From Candidatus Luteimonas excrementigallinarum (GTDB lineage: Bacteria > Pseudomonadota > Gammaproteobacteria > Xanthomonadales > Xanthomonadaceae), in assembly GCA_019115725.1 (NCBI GenBank), contig DXCY01000117.1, positions 1 through 17,826 of the forward strand: a DNA stretch of 17,826 nucleotides, read 5' to 3'. Both the position numbers and the translations under genes were made by a program. The notes beneath the pieces were generated by a model, which ran no database searches, was not told the DNA's origin, and was given only the letters and a program-made list of their open reading frames with translations. Positions 7,471 to 14,629 of this stretch are shown here, one piece after another (the stretch's first letter is position 1; every line of letters starts with the position of its first letter).

Positions 7471-8241
7471 ATGCTGACCAACATCGCCGCCTATCATTTC
7501 GCCACCATCGACGACCCCCCGGCGCTTGCCGGGCGGATCCGCGAGTGGGCCACCACCGGATCGCTGCTGGGTACCGTGCTGGTGGCGCCCGAGGGCGTGA
7601 ACATTTTCCTGGCCGGCGCGGCCGAAGCGATCGAATCCTTCCTCACCCGCCTGCGGGCCGTTCCCGGCCTGGCCGATGTGCAGGCCAAGTACAGCCACAG
7701 CCGTGCGCAGCCGTTCGGGCGGCTGAAGGTCAAGGTGAAGCGGGAGATCATCAGCTTCCGCAAGGGCGAGCAGGCGGATCCGCTGCGCGGACGGGCGCCC
7801 GCCGTGGCCCCGGCCGAACTGGCCCGCTGGATCAAACAGGGCGCGGATGACGCTGGCCGCCCGGTGGTGCTGCTCGATACCCGCAACCGCGAAGAGGTCG
7901 ACTACGGCACCTTTGCCGGCGCGCTGACCTTGCCGATCGACAACTTCACCGAGCTGCCGGAGGCCCTTGCGCCGCACCGCGCGGCGCTGGAGGAGAGCAC
8001 CGTGGTGGGCTTCTGCACCGGTGGCATCCGCTGCGAGAAGGCGGTGCTGTGGATGCGCGCCCAGGGCATGGACAACGCGCTCCAGCTCGATGGCGGCATC
8101 CTCGGCTACTTCGAACAGATGGGCGGCTTCGGTTACGAAGGCGGATGCTTTGTTTTCGACGAGCGGGTGGCGTTGGACCCCGCGCTGCAACCGCAGGTGG
8201 ACGGGGAAGCCCCCGTCGAGACCGCGCCGGTCCCGGCGTGA
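7471..8241 (+). CDS. trhO: tRNA uridine(34) hydroxylase TrhO (rhodanese family)
   Basis: The product has 256 residues and belongs to the YceA/TrhO (UPF0176) family. TrhO makes 5-hydroxyuridine at position 34 of certain tRNAs using oxygen, the first step towards cmo5U/mcmo5U. The N-terminal domain (SLLGTVLVAPEGVNIFLAG, then FGRLKVKVKREIISF) is characteristic, followed by a rhodanese domain (about 113-230) with VVLLDTRNREEVDYGTF and the active Cys182 in CTGGIRCEKA. The E. coli protein has about 350 residues; this one lacks the Cys-rich C-terminal extension and ends in a short Pro/Ala tail, as in other short members. The ATG at 7471 directly follows a -10-like box with no ribosome binding site. 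A small membrane protein gene starts 9 bases after the stop. Confidence 0.92.
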   Translation: MLTNIAAYHFATIDDPPALAGRIREWATTGSLLGTVLVAPEGVNIFLAGAAEAIESFLTRLRAVPGLADVQAKYSHSRAQPFGRLKVKVKREIISFRKGEQADPLRGRAPAVAPAELARWIKQGADDAGRPVVLLDTRNREEVDYGTFAGALTLPIDNFTELPEALAPHRAALEESTVVGFCTGGIRCEKAVLWMRAQGMDNALQLDGGILGYFEQMGGFGYEGGCFVFDERVALDPALQPQVDGEAPVETAPVPA

Positions 8242-8250
8242 GGCGCTGAG

Positions 8251-8700
8251 GTGGAGCCCAACTGGATCGGCCTGGTGCTGGTTGCGCTGGGACTGTACCT
8301 GGCGTTCAAGCTGATCGGCGCGGCCCTGCGGCTGCTGATGTGGGCGCTGGTGCTGGTGGGCGCGTACTGGTTCACTGCCCCGCTGCTGGGCTGGCCGACA
8401 GTGTCGGATCTGGTGTACGTGTTTGGTCCGGATCTGGGCGGGCAGCGGATCGAAGAGGTCCTGACTCCGTCGCGCATGGCCGATGCCCTTGGCGAGCGCG
8501 TGGTGGATGGGATGGTGGACGGGGTGATGGAAGGCGTGCGCGAGCGCCTGCAGGCCGGGGATCCCGCACCGGCCGATGGCGGACTGCCGCAGCCGCTGCC
8601 CGAACCGCTTCCGGAGCCGCTTCCCGCTGAAGCGGCGGGAGACGCTCCCGATGCCGAAGCCGGCAGCGAGGCCATCCGCACGGTGGAAGGGCGCGACTGA
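8251..8700 (+). CDS. Uncharacterised small membrane protein with Pro-rich tail
   Basis: The product has 149 residues and I do not recognise a family. Two membrane helices (about 5-25 and 28-48, starting MEPNWIGLVLVALGLYLAFK) are followed by a short amphipathic stretch, a helical segment (GERVVDGMVDGVMEGVRERL) and a low-complexity acidic, proline-rich tail with repeated PLPEPLPEPLP. The start is a GTG at 8251; GAGG lies at 8240-8243, within the end of trhO. The 9-base gap to trhO suggests cotranscription. The tail could act as a flexible linker or a docking segment. The start codon choice is less certain than for neighbouring genes. Confidence 0.68.
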   Translation: MEPNWIGLVLVALGLYLAFKLIGAALRLLMWALVLVGAYWFTAPLLGWPTVSDLVYVFGPDLGGQRIEEVLTPSRMADALGERVVDGMVDGVMEGVRERLQAGDPAPADGGLPQPLPEPLPEPLPAEAAGDAPDAEAGSEAIRTVEGRD

Positions 8701-8755
8701 TTCGCCGGCCGGGTGTGGTGACCGGCTGTCTGGCGCCCCTGACCTCGACCCGCGC

Positions 8756-9502
8756 TCAATCCGGCTCCCGCTGCCGGGTTTCCACCTCGTCATGCCGCCG
8801 CGGCCCGTACCAGAGCTCCAGCCGCGCACGGTCCCGCGCCACCCGCCCGGGTGCCACGAGGAAGCGCAGCAGGAAGCGGATCTTTTCTCCCAGCGAATAG
8901 GTGCGCATCTTGCGGGCCGAGCTGTAGACCTGCTCGCGCAGGATCGCCACCCGGCCGACGTGGCGCAGGGCGCGGCCGAAGCGGACATCCTCGGTCACGT
9001 ACAGGCTTTCATCGAAGCCGCCCACGGCATCGAACGCCTCGCGGGTGCAGAACAGGAAGCAGCCGGGCGTGACCCCGGCCAGTCGGAACAGCAGGATCGA
9101 CACCGATTCGAAGATCCGCATGTGCAGCGGCAACGGGCGGATGAAGCGCACGCCGACGCCACCGCCTACGGCACCGCGGTCCATCGCATCCATCAGCGCG
9201 ATGACGACCTCAGGATTGGCCAGCGTGTCGGCATCCACGAACAGCAGCCGGTCGCCGCGGGCAGCGGCGGCCCCCGCATTCCGGACTGCCGCGATCTGGC
9301 GCAGCGCCACCGGCAGCACCCGCGCACCGCGGGCCCGGGCGATTGCGCCGGTGCCGTCACTGGACGCGTCATCCACGACGATGATCTCGACCCCGTCGCC
9401 CAGCCACGCGGTGGAGTGGGCCAGAACATCGAGGGTGGCGCCGATCAGCGGCGCCTCGTCATGGGCTGGGATGATGACCGAAAGCCGCACGCCGTTTTCC
9501 AT
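8756..9502 (-). CDS. Family 2 glycosyltransferase
   Basis: The product has 248 residues and a GT-A fold of family GT2, transferring a sugar from a nucleotide-sugar donor to an unknown acceptor. Visible are the first strand LSVIIPAHDEAPLIGATL (7-24), the donor-binding VDDASSDGT (43-51), RNAGAAAARGDRLLFVDADT with the DAD metal site (90-92), GGFDESLYVTEDVRFG (161-176) with the acidic ED pair, and a late Arg/Lys cluster. No strong membrane helix follows, so it is probably peripheral on the cytoplasmic side. The ATG at 9502 directly touches a perfect hairpin (9503-9529), so the normal place of a ribosome binding site is base-paired. A GTG four codons later, with GGA upstream, is an alternative start. 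No other polysaccharide genes lie nearby. Confidence 0.87.
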   Translation of the reverse strand: MENGVRLSVIIPAHDEAPLIGATLDVLAHSTAWLGDGVEIIVVDDASSDGTGAIARARGARVLPVALRQIAAVRNAGAAAARGDRLLFVDADTLANPEVVIALMDAMDRGAVGGGVGVRFIRPLPLHMRIFESVSILLFRLAGVTPGCFLFCTREAFDAVGGFDESLYVTEDVRFGRALRHVGRVAILREQVYSSARKMRTYSLGEKIRFLLRFLVAPGRVARDRARLELWYGPRRHDEVETRQREPD

Positions 9503-9529
9503 GCCGGGGCCATCCAGTGTGGCCCCGGC
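9503..9529 (-). terminator. Perfect hairpin between the helicase and glycosyltransferase genes
   Basis: GCCGGGGCC (9503-9511) and GGCCCCGGC (9521-9529) form a 9-bp stem with a 9-base loop. On the transcribed strand it lies after the helicase stop and ends exactly at the glycosyltransferase ATG. It could end the helicase transcript, control glycosyltransferase translation, or both. Confidence 0.45.
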
Positions 9530-9562
9530 AGCGCGGTAAAGGGTGAACGTGCGGTCGGGAGG

Positions 9563-11353
9563 TCAGCTCCGGGGCTTGCCGCCCGGGCGACGCGGGTGCG
9601 GCGGCCTGCCGTGGGGGCGGGGGGAAAAGCGGCGACCGTGCGGGCGCGGATTGTCCGCATCGGCCATGTCCTCCGCCGTGGTGCGGCGCATCCGCAGCTG
9701 CTGGCCGGCCACGCGCACACGCTTCAGATGCTCCAGCAGTTCGCGCGGCATGCCTTCGGGCAGATCCACCAGGCTGAAGTCGTCGCGGATATCGATGCGG
9801 CCGATGTAGCGGCTTTCCAGATCGGCCTCGTTGGCGATCGCGCCGACGATATTGGCCGGCTTCACCCCATGGGAATGGCCCACCTCGATACGGAACGACT
9901 CCATGCCCACTTCCGGTGCCCGGGTGCCGATTTCCCGCGGTCGCGGTGCGCGCGGCGGGCGGCTGTCGGTGCCAGCCGGAGCGCCGGCCGGATGGTCCGC
10001 ATGGCGCGCAGGCCGGGGCCGTTCGCGCGGCGGATCCAGCAGCAGCGGCGTATCGCCCTGCACCTGCCTGGCCAGGGCGGCGGCGATCTCGATCGCAGGC
10101 ACATCGTGCTCGCGCTCGTAGCGTTCGATCAGCTCGCGGAACTGGCCCAGGTCATCCGCCTGCAGGCCGGTGGCGATCCGGTCCATGAATTTTTCCACCC
10201 GGCGCTCGTTCACCGCCTCCACGCTGGGCAGCTCCATCTGCTCGATGGGCTGGCGGGTGGCGCGCTCGATGGCGCGCAGCATGCCGCGCTCGCGCGGGGT
10301 GACGAACAGGATCGCCTCGCCGCTGCGTCCGGCGCGACCGGTGCGGCCGATCCGGTGCACGTAGCTTTCGGTGTCGTAGGGAATGTCGTAGTTGAGCACG
10401 TGGCTGATCCGCTCCACGTCCAGCCCGCGCGCGGCCACGTCGGTGGCCACCAGCACGTCGATGCGCCCGTCCTTGAGCTGGGCGATGATGCGCTCGCGCT
10501 GCTTCTGCTCCAGGTCGCCGTTGATCGCCGCTGCCGCCAGTCCGCGCGCGGCCAGCTTGTCGGCCAGCTCCTCGGTGCCGAGCTTGGTGCGGGCGAACAC
10601 GATCATGGCGTCGAACGGTTCGGCCTCCAGGATCCGGGTCAGCGCATCCAGCTTGTGCACGCCGCTGACCATCCAGTAGCGCTGGCGGATATTGGTGGCG
10701 GTGGTGGTGGTGGCCTTGATCGCCACTTCCACCGGGTTCTGCAGGTAGGTCTGGGCGATGCGCTTGATCTGCGGCGGCATGGTGGCCGAGAACAGCGCTA
10801 CCTGGCGGCTGTCCGGCACCTTCTTGAGCACGGCTTCAACATCATCGATGAAGCCCATGCGCAGCATTTCGTCGGCCTCGTCCAGCACCAGGCAGCGCAG
10901 TTCGGACAGGTCCAGGGTGCCGCGCTCCAGGTGGTCGATCACCCGGCCGGGCGTGCCCACCACCACCTGTACGCCGCGGCGCAGGGCGGCCAGCTGCTGG
11001 CCGTAACCCTGGCCGCCGTAGACCGGCAGCACCTGGAAGCCGGGCATGTGGCGGGCGTAGGTCTGGAAGGCCTCGGCCACCTGGATCGCCAGCTCGCGGG
11101 TTGGCGCCAGTACCAGCGCCTGCGGTTTCTTCGCCCGCGGGTCCACCTTGGCCAGGATCGGCAGGGCGAAGGCGGCGGTCTTGCCGGTACCGGTCTGGGC
11201 CTGGCCGAGCACGTCGCGGCCTTCCAGCAGCGGCGGAATGGTGGCGGCCTGGATCGGGGAAGGGGATTCATAGCCGACTTCGGCCAGACCGCGCAGCAGC
11301 GTCTCGGGCAGGGGGAAGTCGGAAAATACGGGTTTGGGGGTCTCAGCGCTCAT
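9563..11353 (-). CDS. deaD: DEAD-box RNA helicase, DeaD/CsdA-like
   Basis: The product has 596 residues: an ATP-dependent RNA helicase of the DeaD/CsdA group, which helps ribosome assembly and mRNA turnover, notably in the cold. All core motifs are seen: Q motif near FSDFPLPETLL...PIQ, Walker A AQTGTGKT (52-59), PTRELA (84-89), TPGR (134-137), DEAD (158-161), SAT (189-191), ATDVAARGLDV and HRIGRTGR (333-340). After a linker rich in Arg and Pro (about 436-482) comes a DbpA-type RNA-binding domain (486-558, FRIEVGHSHGVKPANIVGAI) and a basic tail with repeated RPHGR, likely for extra RNA binding. The start at 11353 (MSAETPKPVF) is preferred from the usual family N-terminus; an ATG five codons upstream (11368) is also possible. 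Neither has a strong ribosome binding site. Confidence 0.93.
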   Translation of the reverse strand: MSAETPKPVFSDFPLPETLLRGLAEVGYESPSPIQAATIPPLLEGRDVLGQAQTGTGKTAAFALPILAKVDPRAKKPQALVLAPTRELAIQVAEAFQTYARHMPGFQVLPVYGGQGYGQQLAALRRGVQVVVGTPGRVIDHLERGTLDLSELRCLVLDEADEMLRMGFIDDVEAVLKKVPDSRQVALFSATMPPQIKRIAQTYLQNPVEVAIKATTTTATNIRQRYWMVSGVHKLDALTRILEAEPFDAMIVFARTKLGTEELADKLAARGLAAAAINGDLEQKQRERIIAQLKDGRIDVLVATDVAARGLDVERISHVLNYDIPYDTESYVHRIGRTGRAGRSGEAILFVTPRERGMLRAIERATRQPIEQMELPSVEAVNERRVEKFMDRIATGLQADDLGQFRELIERYEREHDVPAIEIAAALARQVQGDTPLLLDPPRERPRPARHADHPAGAPAGTDSRPPRAPRPREIGTRAPEVGMESFRIEVGHSHGVKPANIVGAIANEADLESRYIGRIDIRDDFSLVDLPEGMPRELLEHLKRVRVAGQQLRMRRTTAEDMADADNPRPHGRRFSPRPHGRPPHPRRPGGKPRS

Positions 11354-11400
11354 CGGCGTCGGTTGCATCGGCGCCGTTGGGGGCCGTTCGGGCCGCGCCT

Positions 11401-11406
11401 ATTTTA
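11401..11406 (-). promoter_or_regulatory. Putative -10 box of the helicase gene
   Basis: On the minus strand TAAAAT (11406-11401) stands out in GC-rich sequence, 33-48 bases before the two possible start codons. No clear -35 lies 17 bases further upstream. Confidence 0.3.
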
Positions 11407-11463
11407 CGCTGCTTGCGGTGAACGGGAGGCGCTTTCGTGCTCGCGGGTTCCTGCCATCCGGGC

Positions 11464-11472
11464 TGGTAGGCT
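11464..11472 (+). promoter_or_regulatory. Putative extended -10 of a leaderless selO transcript
   Basis: TG-G-TAGGCT (TAGGCT at 11467-11472) ends 7 bases before the ATG at 11480. No Shine-Dalgarno sequence lies between them. The TG dinucleotide would compensate for the poor -35. Confidence 0.35.
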
Positions 11473-11479
11473 CGTGCCG

Positions 11480-13042
11480 ATGAAAGATCTGCGTTTTGAC
11501 AATCGCTTTCTGCGTGAGCTGCCGGGGGATCCTGAGACCGGCCCGCAGCTGCGCGAGGTGACCGGAGCTGTCTGGTCCTACGTGCAGCCGACGTCGGTGC
11601 CGGCGCCGCGGCTGCTGGCCTGGTCGCAGGACATGGCCGATGCGCTCGGGCTGTCGGCTGCGGAGGTGGCCAGTCCGGAATTCGCCCAGGTCTTCGGTGG
11701 CAACGCCCTGCTGCCGGGGACGGTGCCTTTCGCCGCCAACTACGGTGGGCATCAGTTCGGCCACTGGGCCGGACAGCTGGGTGACGGCCGCGCGATCAGC
11801 CTGGGGGAAGTGGTAACCGATGCCGGTGATCGCTGGGAGCTGCAGCTCAAGGGCGCCGGCAGGACACCCTATTCGCGCATGGGGGACGGGCGCGCGGTGC
11901 TGCGCTCGTCGATCCGGGAGTTCGTGTGCAGCGAAGCCATGCACCACCTTGGCGTGCCGACCACGCGGGCGCTGAGCCTGGTGGGGACCGGAGAGATGAT
12001 CGAGCGCGACATGTTCTATGACGGCAACCCGCGCAGGGAGCCGGGCGCCGTGGTGTGCAGGGCCGCGCCCTCGTTCATCCGCTTCGGCAGCTTCGAACTG
12101 CCTTTTTCACGCGGAGACACCGGTCTGCTGCGCCAGCTGGTGGATTTCTGCATCCGCCGCGACTTCCCGGAGCTGGAAGGCGAGGGCGAGGCGTTGTACG
12201 CGCAGTGGTTCCGGACTGTCTGCGAGCGTACCGCCACGCTGGTGGCGCACTGGATGCGGGTCGGCTTCGTGCACGGCGTGCTCAATACCGACAACATGTC
12301 GGTTCTGGGGCAGACGATTGATTACGGTCCGTACGGATGGATCGAGAACTACGACCCGGAGTGGACGCCCAACACCACCGACGCCCGCGGCAGGCGCTAC
12401 CGGTTCGGCTGGCAGCCGCGCATCGCCCACTGGAACCTGTCGCGCCTGGCCCACGCCATTTCGCCGCTGTTTGCAGGGATGGAGCCGCTGCAGGCGGGCC
12501 TGGACCACTATGCCGCCGCCTTCAGCATGGCCAACGGTGAGATGAGCGCGGCCAAGCTCGGGCTCTCGGAATGGCAGGGTGCGGATGACGGGGAGTTGCT
12601 TGCGGCGCTGCAGGCACTGATGGCCGCTGCGGAGGTCGATATGACACTCTTCTTCCGCGGATTGTCGGAGGTGGATGTGGCAGCGGATCCTTTATCCAGA
12701 CTGGAACACGCGTTCTACGACCGCGACAGGATGGAAGCCCACCGCGGCGGTTTTGAGGACTGGTTCCAGCGCTATGCCGACCGCCTGGCAAGCGACCCGC
12801 TGCCGGCGGAACAGCGCCGTGCACGGATGGATGCCGCCAATCCCCTGTACGTGCCGCGCAACTGGCTGCTGCAGCAGGCCATCGACGGTGCGGAACAGAG
12901 TGACCTGACAGGTGTCCACACGCTGATGGCGGTGCTGCGCCGGCCCTACACGCAGCAGCCGGGACGGGAGGCCTACGCCGCCCGGCGGCCGGAGTGGGCG
13001 CGTGACCGGGCGGGGTGCTCGATGCTGTCCTGCAGTTCCTGA
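11480..13042 (+). CDS. selO: Protein adenylyltransferase SelO (YdiU family)
   Basis: The product has 520 residues and is a pseudokinase-fold enzyme that transfers AMP to Ser/Thr/Tyr of proteins involved in redox control. Typical segments are FAANYGGHQFGHWAGQLGDG, LQLKGAGRTPYSR, RSSIREFVCSEAMHHLGVPT and HGVLNTDNMSVLGQTIDYG. Asp271, Asn272 and Asp281 align with E. coli D246, N247 and D256 at a constant offset of 25. The protein ends CSMLSCSS: the cysteine two residues from the end takes the place of the selenocysteine of eukaryotic SelO, and could form the regulatory disulfide known in E. coli. The ATG at 11480 begins the usual N-terminus (LRFDNRFLRELPGDPE). The frame is open long before this, but that is antisense to the helicase gene. 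It is divergent from the helicase gene. Confidence 0.94.
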   Translation: MKDLRFDNRFLRELPGDPETGPQLREVTGAVWSYVQPTSVPAPRLLAWSQDMADALGLSAAEVASPEFAQVFGGNALLPGTVPFAANYGGHQFGHWAGQLGDGRAISLGEVVTDAGDRWELQLKGAGRTPYSRMGDGRAVLRSSIREFVCSEAMHHLGVPTTRALSLVGTGEMIERDMFYDGNPRREPGAVVCRAAPSFIRFGSFELPFSRGDTGLLRQLVDFCIRRDFPELEGEGEALYAQWFRTVCERTATLVAHWMRVGFVHGVLNTDNMSVLGQTIDYGPYGWIENYDPEWTPNTTDARGRRYRFGWQPRIAHWNLSRLAHAISPLFAGMEPLQAGLDHYAAAFSMANGEMSAAKLGLSEWQGADDGELLAALQALMAAAEVDMTLFFRGLSEVDVAADPLSRLEHAFYDRDRMEAHRGGFEDWFQRYADRLASDPLPAEQRRARMDAANPLYVPRNWLLQQAIDGAEQSDLTGVHTLMAVLRRPYTQQPGREAYAARRPEWARDRAGCSMLSCSS

Positions 13043-13044
13043 GC

Positions 13045-13058
13045 CCGGAAGTTTCCGG
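13045..13058. terminator. Short inverted repeat between convergent selO and lipoprotein genes
   Basis: CCGGAA (13045-13050) and TTCCGG (13053-13058) fill the 16-base gap between two converging genes. The hairpin (5 bp, 4-base loop) is small and has no T-run, so its role as a terminator is only suggested by position. Confidence 0.25.
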
Positions 13059-13628
13059 TCAGGGAATGACGAATCCAGCCGGGTCGGCCGGAATCGCGGC
13101 CTGCTCGAACAGTTCTGGCCCGATCTGCGAAACCACCTCGCCGTCGCAGGTGAGCTCGCGCACGGTGCGCTCGCCGTCCTGCACCACCAGGCCGGCTTTC
13201 TCCCAGCCCCGGCCGATGCCGGTATAGACGGTGTGGGCCTGGCCATCGCGGTCAAAACGCAGGAATGCGCCGCCTCCGCCCGAGAACATCAGGGTGCCGG
13301 CGCGGAAGGCCGTGGCTGCCGGGGTGTCATCGGCGGGCCAGTCGGGTGCGGCTGCGGAGCCGGATTCGTGGTAGGTCAGCCGGGCATGGTCGGGCGAACC
13401 GCACAGGGCGATGGCGGACTCCGCGCCGGTCGCGCAGCTGAACACCACGGTTTGCCCGGCGTCGCAGGGCGTCGCGGCAGCCGGCGATGGGGCGGTTGGC
13501 GCTGCGGCCGCGGTGGAGGCTTGTGGCACTGGATCCGCTGTGGTGCCGCCGCATCCCGCCGCCAGCAGGGCGAGGACACCGGCCAGGGCCGGTTTCAGCA
13601 GCATGATCGGCCGTGACTGCCGGTTCAT
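13059..13628 (-). CDS. Uncharacterised lipoprotein, possible immunity partner of the GH19 enzyme
   Basis: The product has 189 residues. It begins with a basic N-terminus and a lipoprotein signal (MNRQSRPIMLLKPALAGVLALLAAGC; lipidated Cys26, with Ala rather than Leu at -3). An Ala/Pro/Thr-rich linker (27-54) precedes a compact domain with four cysteines (C55, C65, C76, C161). Noticeable segments are TVVFSCATGAESAIALCGS, GTLMFSGGGGAFLRFDRDGQ and TVYTGIGRGWEKAGLVVQ. I recall similar orphan lipoproteins in Gammaproteobacteria but cannot name a family. It would face the periplasm. The gene starts 35 bases after the GH19 hydrolase on the same strand, so the pair is probably one operon, and an inhibitor or immunity role fits the location. 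The ATG at 13628 is chosen for the signal; a GTG at 13658 or an ATG at 13604 is possible. No strong ribosome binding site. Confidence 0.8.
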   Translation of the reverse strand: MNRQSRPIMLLKPALAGVLALLAAGCGGTTADPVPQASTAAAAPTAPSPAAATPCDAGQTVVFSCATGAESAIALCGSPDHARLTYHESGSAAAPDWPADDTPAATAFRAGTLMFSGGGGAFLRFDRDGQAHTVYTGIGRGWEKAGLVVQDGERTVRELTCDGEVVSQIGPELFEQAAIPADPAGFVIP

Positions 13629-13663
13629 GCGGGCTGCATCAATCCTGGCAACCTGCACGCAGC

Positions 13664-14506
13664 TCAGGCCAGCGCGGCCTGGGCGCGGGCGTAATAGGCC
13701 TGGCGGTCGGCCAGCCCGTTGGTGCCACCGTTGATCAGGCGGGTCACCTGGATGAAGTCACCGCTGTTGGCAGCCTCGTTGATATCGCGGCTGGTCCAAT
13801 ACCAGGCGGCGATGCGGGCCGCATTTTCCGGCTGCGCGGCCAGTCCCGGGTTGTTGATCAGGTCCAGCCCCAGGGCCTGGCCCGCCTCGGCGTAGTTGTA
13901 GCGTCCGGTCACCTGGATATAGCCGCGCCCCTTGTAGCGGGTGCCATCGCCTGACTGGGTGTTGCCCAGGTCCGCACGGCCCTCGTAGGCGGCGCCGCTG
14001 GCGATCTCTTCCATGAACTGGAACCCGCCGCTTTCATGCGCCAGCTGGGCAATGAACATGGCCTGCTGCTGCGGCGTGGTGATGTTGGCTTCGGCCATCG
14101 CCACGTTCAGGTTCTGGGCGATGGCCGGGGCCTGGCCGGCGTCCAGCGTAGGCACGATCTGCATCAGCTGTGCGGCGCTGACACCGCCCGCTGCGCCACC
14201 GGCAAGCCCGGCGGTCTCCAGCTGGGCCGGGGTGTGGTTGGAGGCGAAGGTGACTTCGCCCATGTCCGCCTCCAGCGCCGGGCCCGCGCCGCCATCGAAG
14301 GCGGGAACCTGGATCTGGTCACCTGGATAGATCAGGTCGGGATTGAGGATCTGCGGGTTGGCCTGGATGAGCTGCTGCAGCGGGATGCCGAACTGCACGG
14401 CCAGTGCCGACAGCATGTCGCCGAACTGCACGGTGTGCGTACGGGCGCCGCTGTTGTTGTCCAGATGGGCCGGGGTGTGGCTGATGGGAGAGACGGCCAT
14501 GTTCAT
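13664..14506 (-). CDS. LysM-GH19 peptidoglycan hydrolase (lysozyme/chitinase family)
   Basis: The product has 280 residues. A LysM peptidoglycan/chitin-binding domain spans residues 22-68 (THTVQFGDMLSALAVQFGIP, LIYPGDQIQVP). A linker follows, then a GH19 domain from about 112: AQLAHESGGF with the catalytic acid Glu158, SGAAYEGRADLGN with a candidate second acid Glu175, GDGTRYKGRGYIQVTGRYNY (187-205) and WYWTSRDINEAA. GH19 enzymes of this short bacterial type cut the glycan of peptidoglycan. No Sec or Tat signal is present, so it must leave by another route, such as a T6SS, or act on lysis. Short repeats HTPAHL and HTPAQL flank the LysM domain. The ATG at 14506 has AGGAG 7 bases upstream, within a possible hairpin. 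A lipoprotein gene follows after 35 bases. A phage endolysin origin is possible, but no phage genes are near. Confidence 0.88.
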   Translation of the reverse strand: MNMAVSPISHTPAHLDNNSGARTHTVQFGDMLSALAVQFGIPLQQLIQANPQILNPDLIYPGDQIQVPAFDGGAGPALEADMGEVTFASNHTPAQLETAGLAGGAAGGVSAAQLMQIVPTLDAGQAPAIAQNLNVAMAEANITTPQQQAMFIAQLAHESGGFQFMEEIASGAAYEGRADLGNTQSGDGTRYKGRGYIQVTGRYNYAEAGQALGLDLINNPGLAAQPENAARIAAWYWTSRDINEAANSGDFIQVTRLINGGTNGLADRQAYYARAQAALA

Positions 14507-14512
14507 GCTGAT

Positions 14513-14546
14513 GCTCCTGTCTGGGAGCCTCCGCTGATACCGGAGG
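14513..14546 (-). promoter_or_regulatory. Leader hairpins over the ribosome binding site of the GH19 gene
   Basis: Two neighbouring inverted repeats: GCTCC (14513-14517) with GGAGC (14524-14528), which pairs the AGGAG ribosome binding site, and CCTCCG (14528-14533) with CGGAGG (14541-14546). In the mRNA the second lies upstream of the first. The structure could lower translation of a potentially harmful enzyme. Confidence 0.35.
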
Positions 14547-14617
14547 AGATGTGTCCGGGGACCAATGAAAACAGAGCGGGCCGGGAAACACAGCTGGGGA
14601 AACCCCTAGAGAAGCCC

Positions 14618-14623
14618 TAATAT
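14618..14623 (+). promoter_or_regulatory. Putative -10 box of a leaderless uup transcript
   Basis: TAATAT ends 6 bases before the ATG at 14630. The bases between are GGGGGC, too close to the start to serve as a ribosome binding site. No good -35 is seen. Confidence 0.4.
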
Positions 14624-14629
14624 GGGGGC

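Noticed and set aside
5694..7484. 596-codon minus-strand frame
   Set aside because: Antisense to the M17 aminopeptidase gene; low-complexity Arg/His/Gly translation.
8701..8755. Possible terminator between the membrane protein and glycosyltransferase genes
   Set aside because: Only a 5-bp GCCGG/CCGGC pairing with a long loop is seen, which is too weak to call.
7234..8988. 584-codon minus-strand frame
   Set aside because: Antisense to the aminopeptidase end, trhO and the small membrane protein gene, and it overlaps the glycosyltransferase gene in another frame; no domain visible.
8576..11479. Very long plus-strand open frame running into selO
   Set aside because: It crosses the glycosyltransferase and helicase genes on the other strand and part of the membrane protein gene. 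The translation has no domain before the normal SelO N-terminus at 11480.
13664..14506. Type IV secretion (X-Tfe) effector with XVIPCD tail
   Set aside because: The protein ends with the GH19 domain (YYARAQAALA). There is no C-terminal recruitment domain and no glutamine-rich tail.
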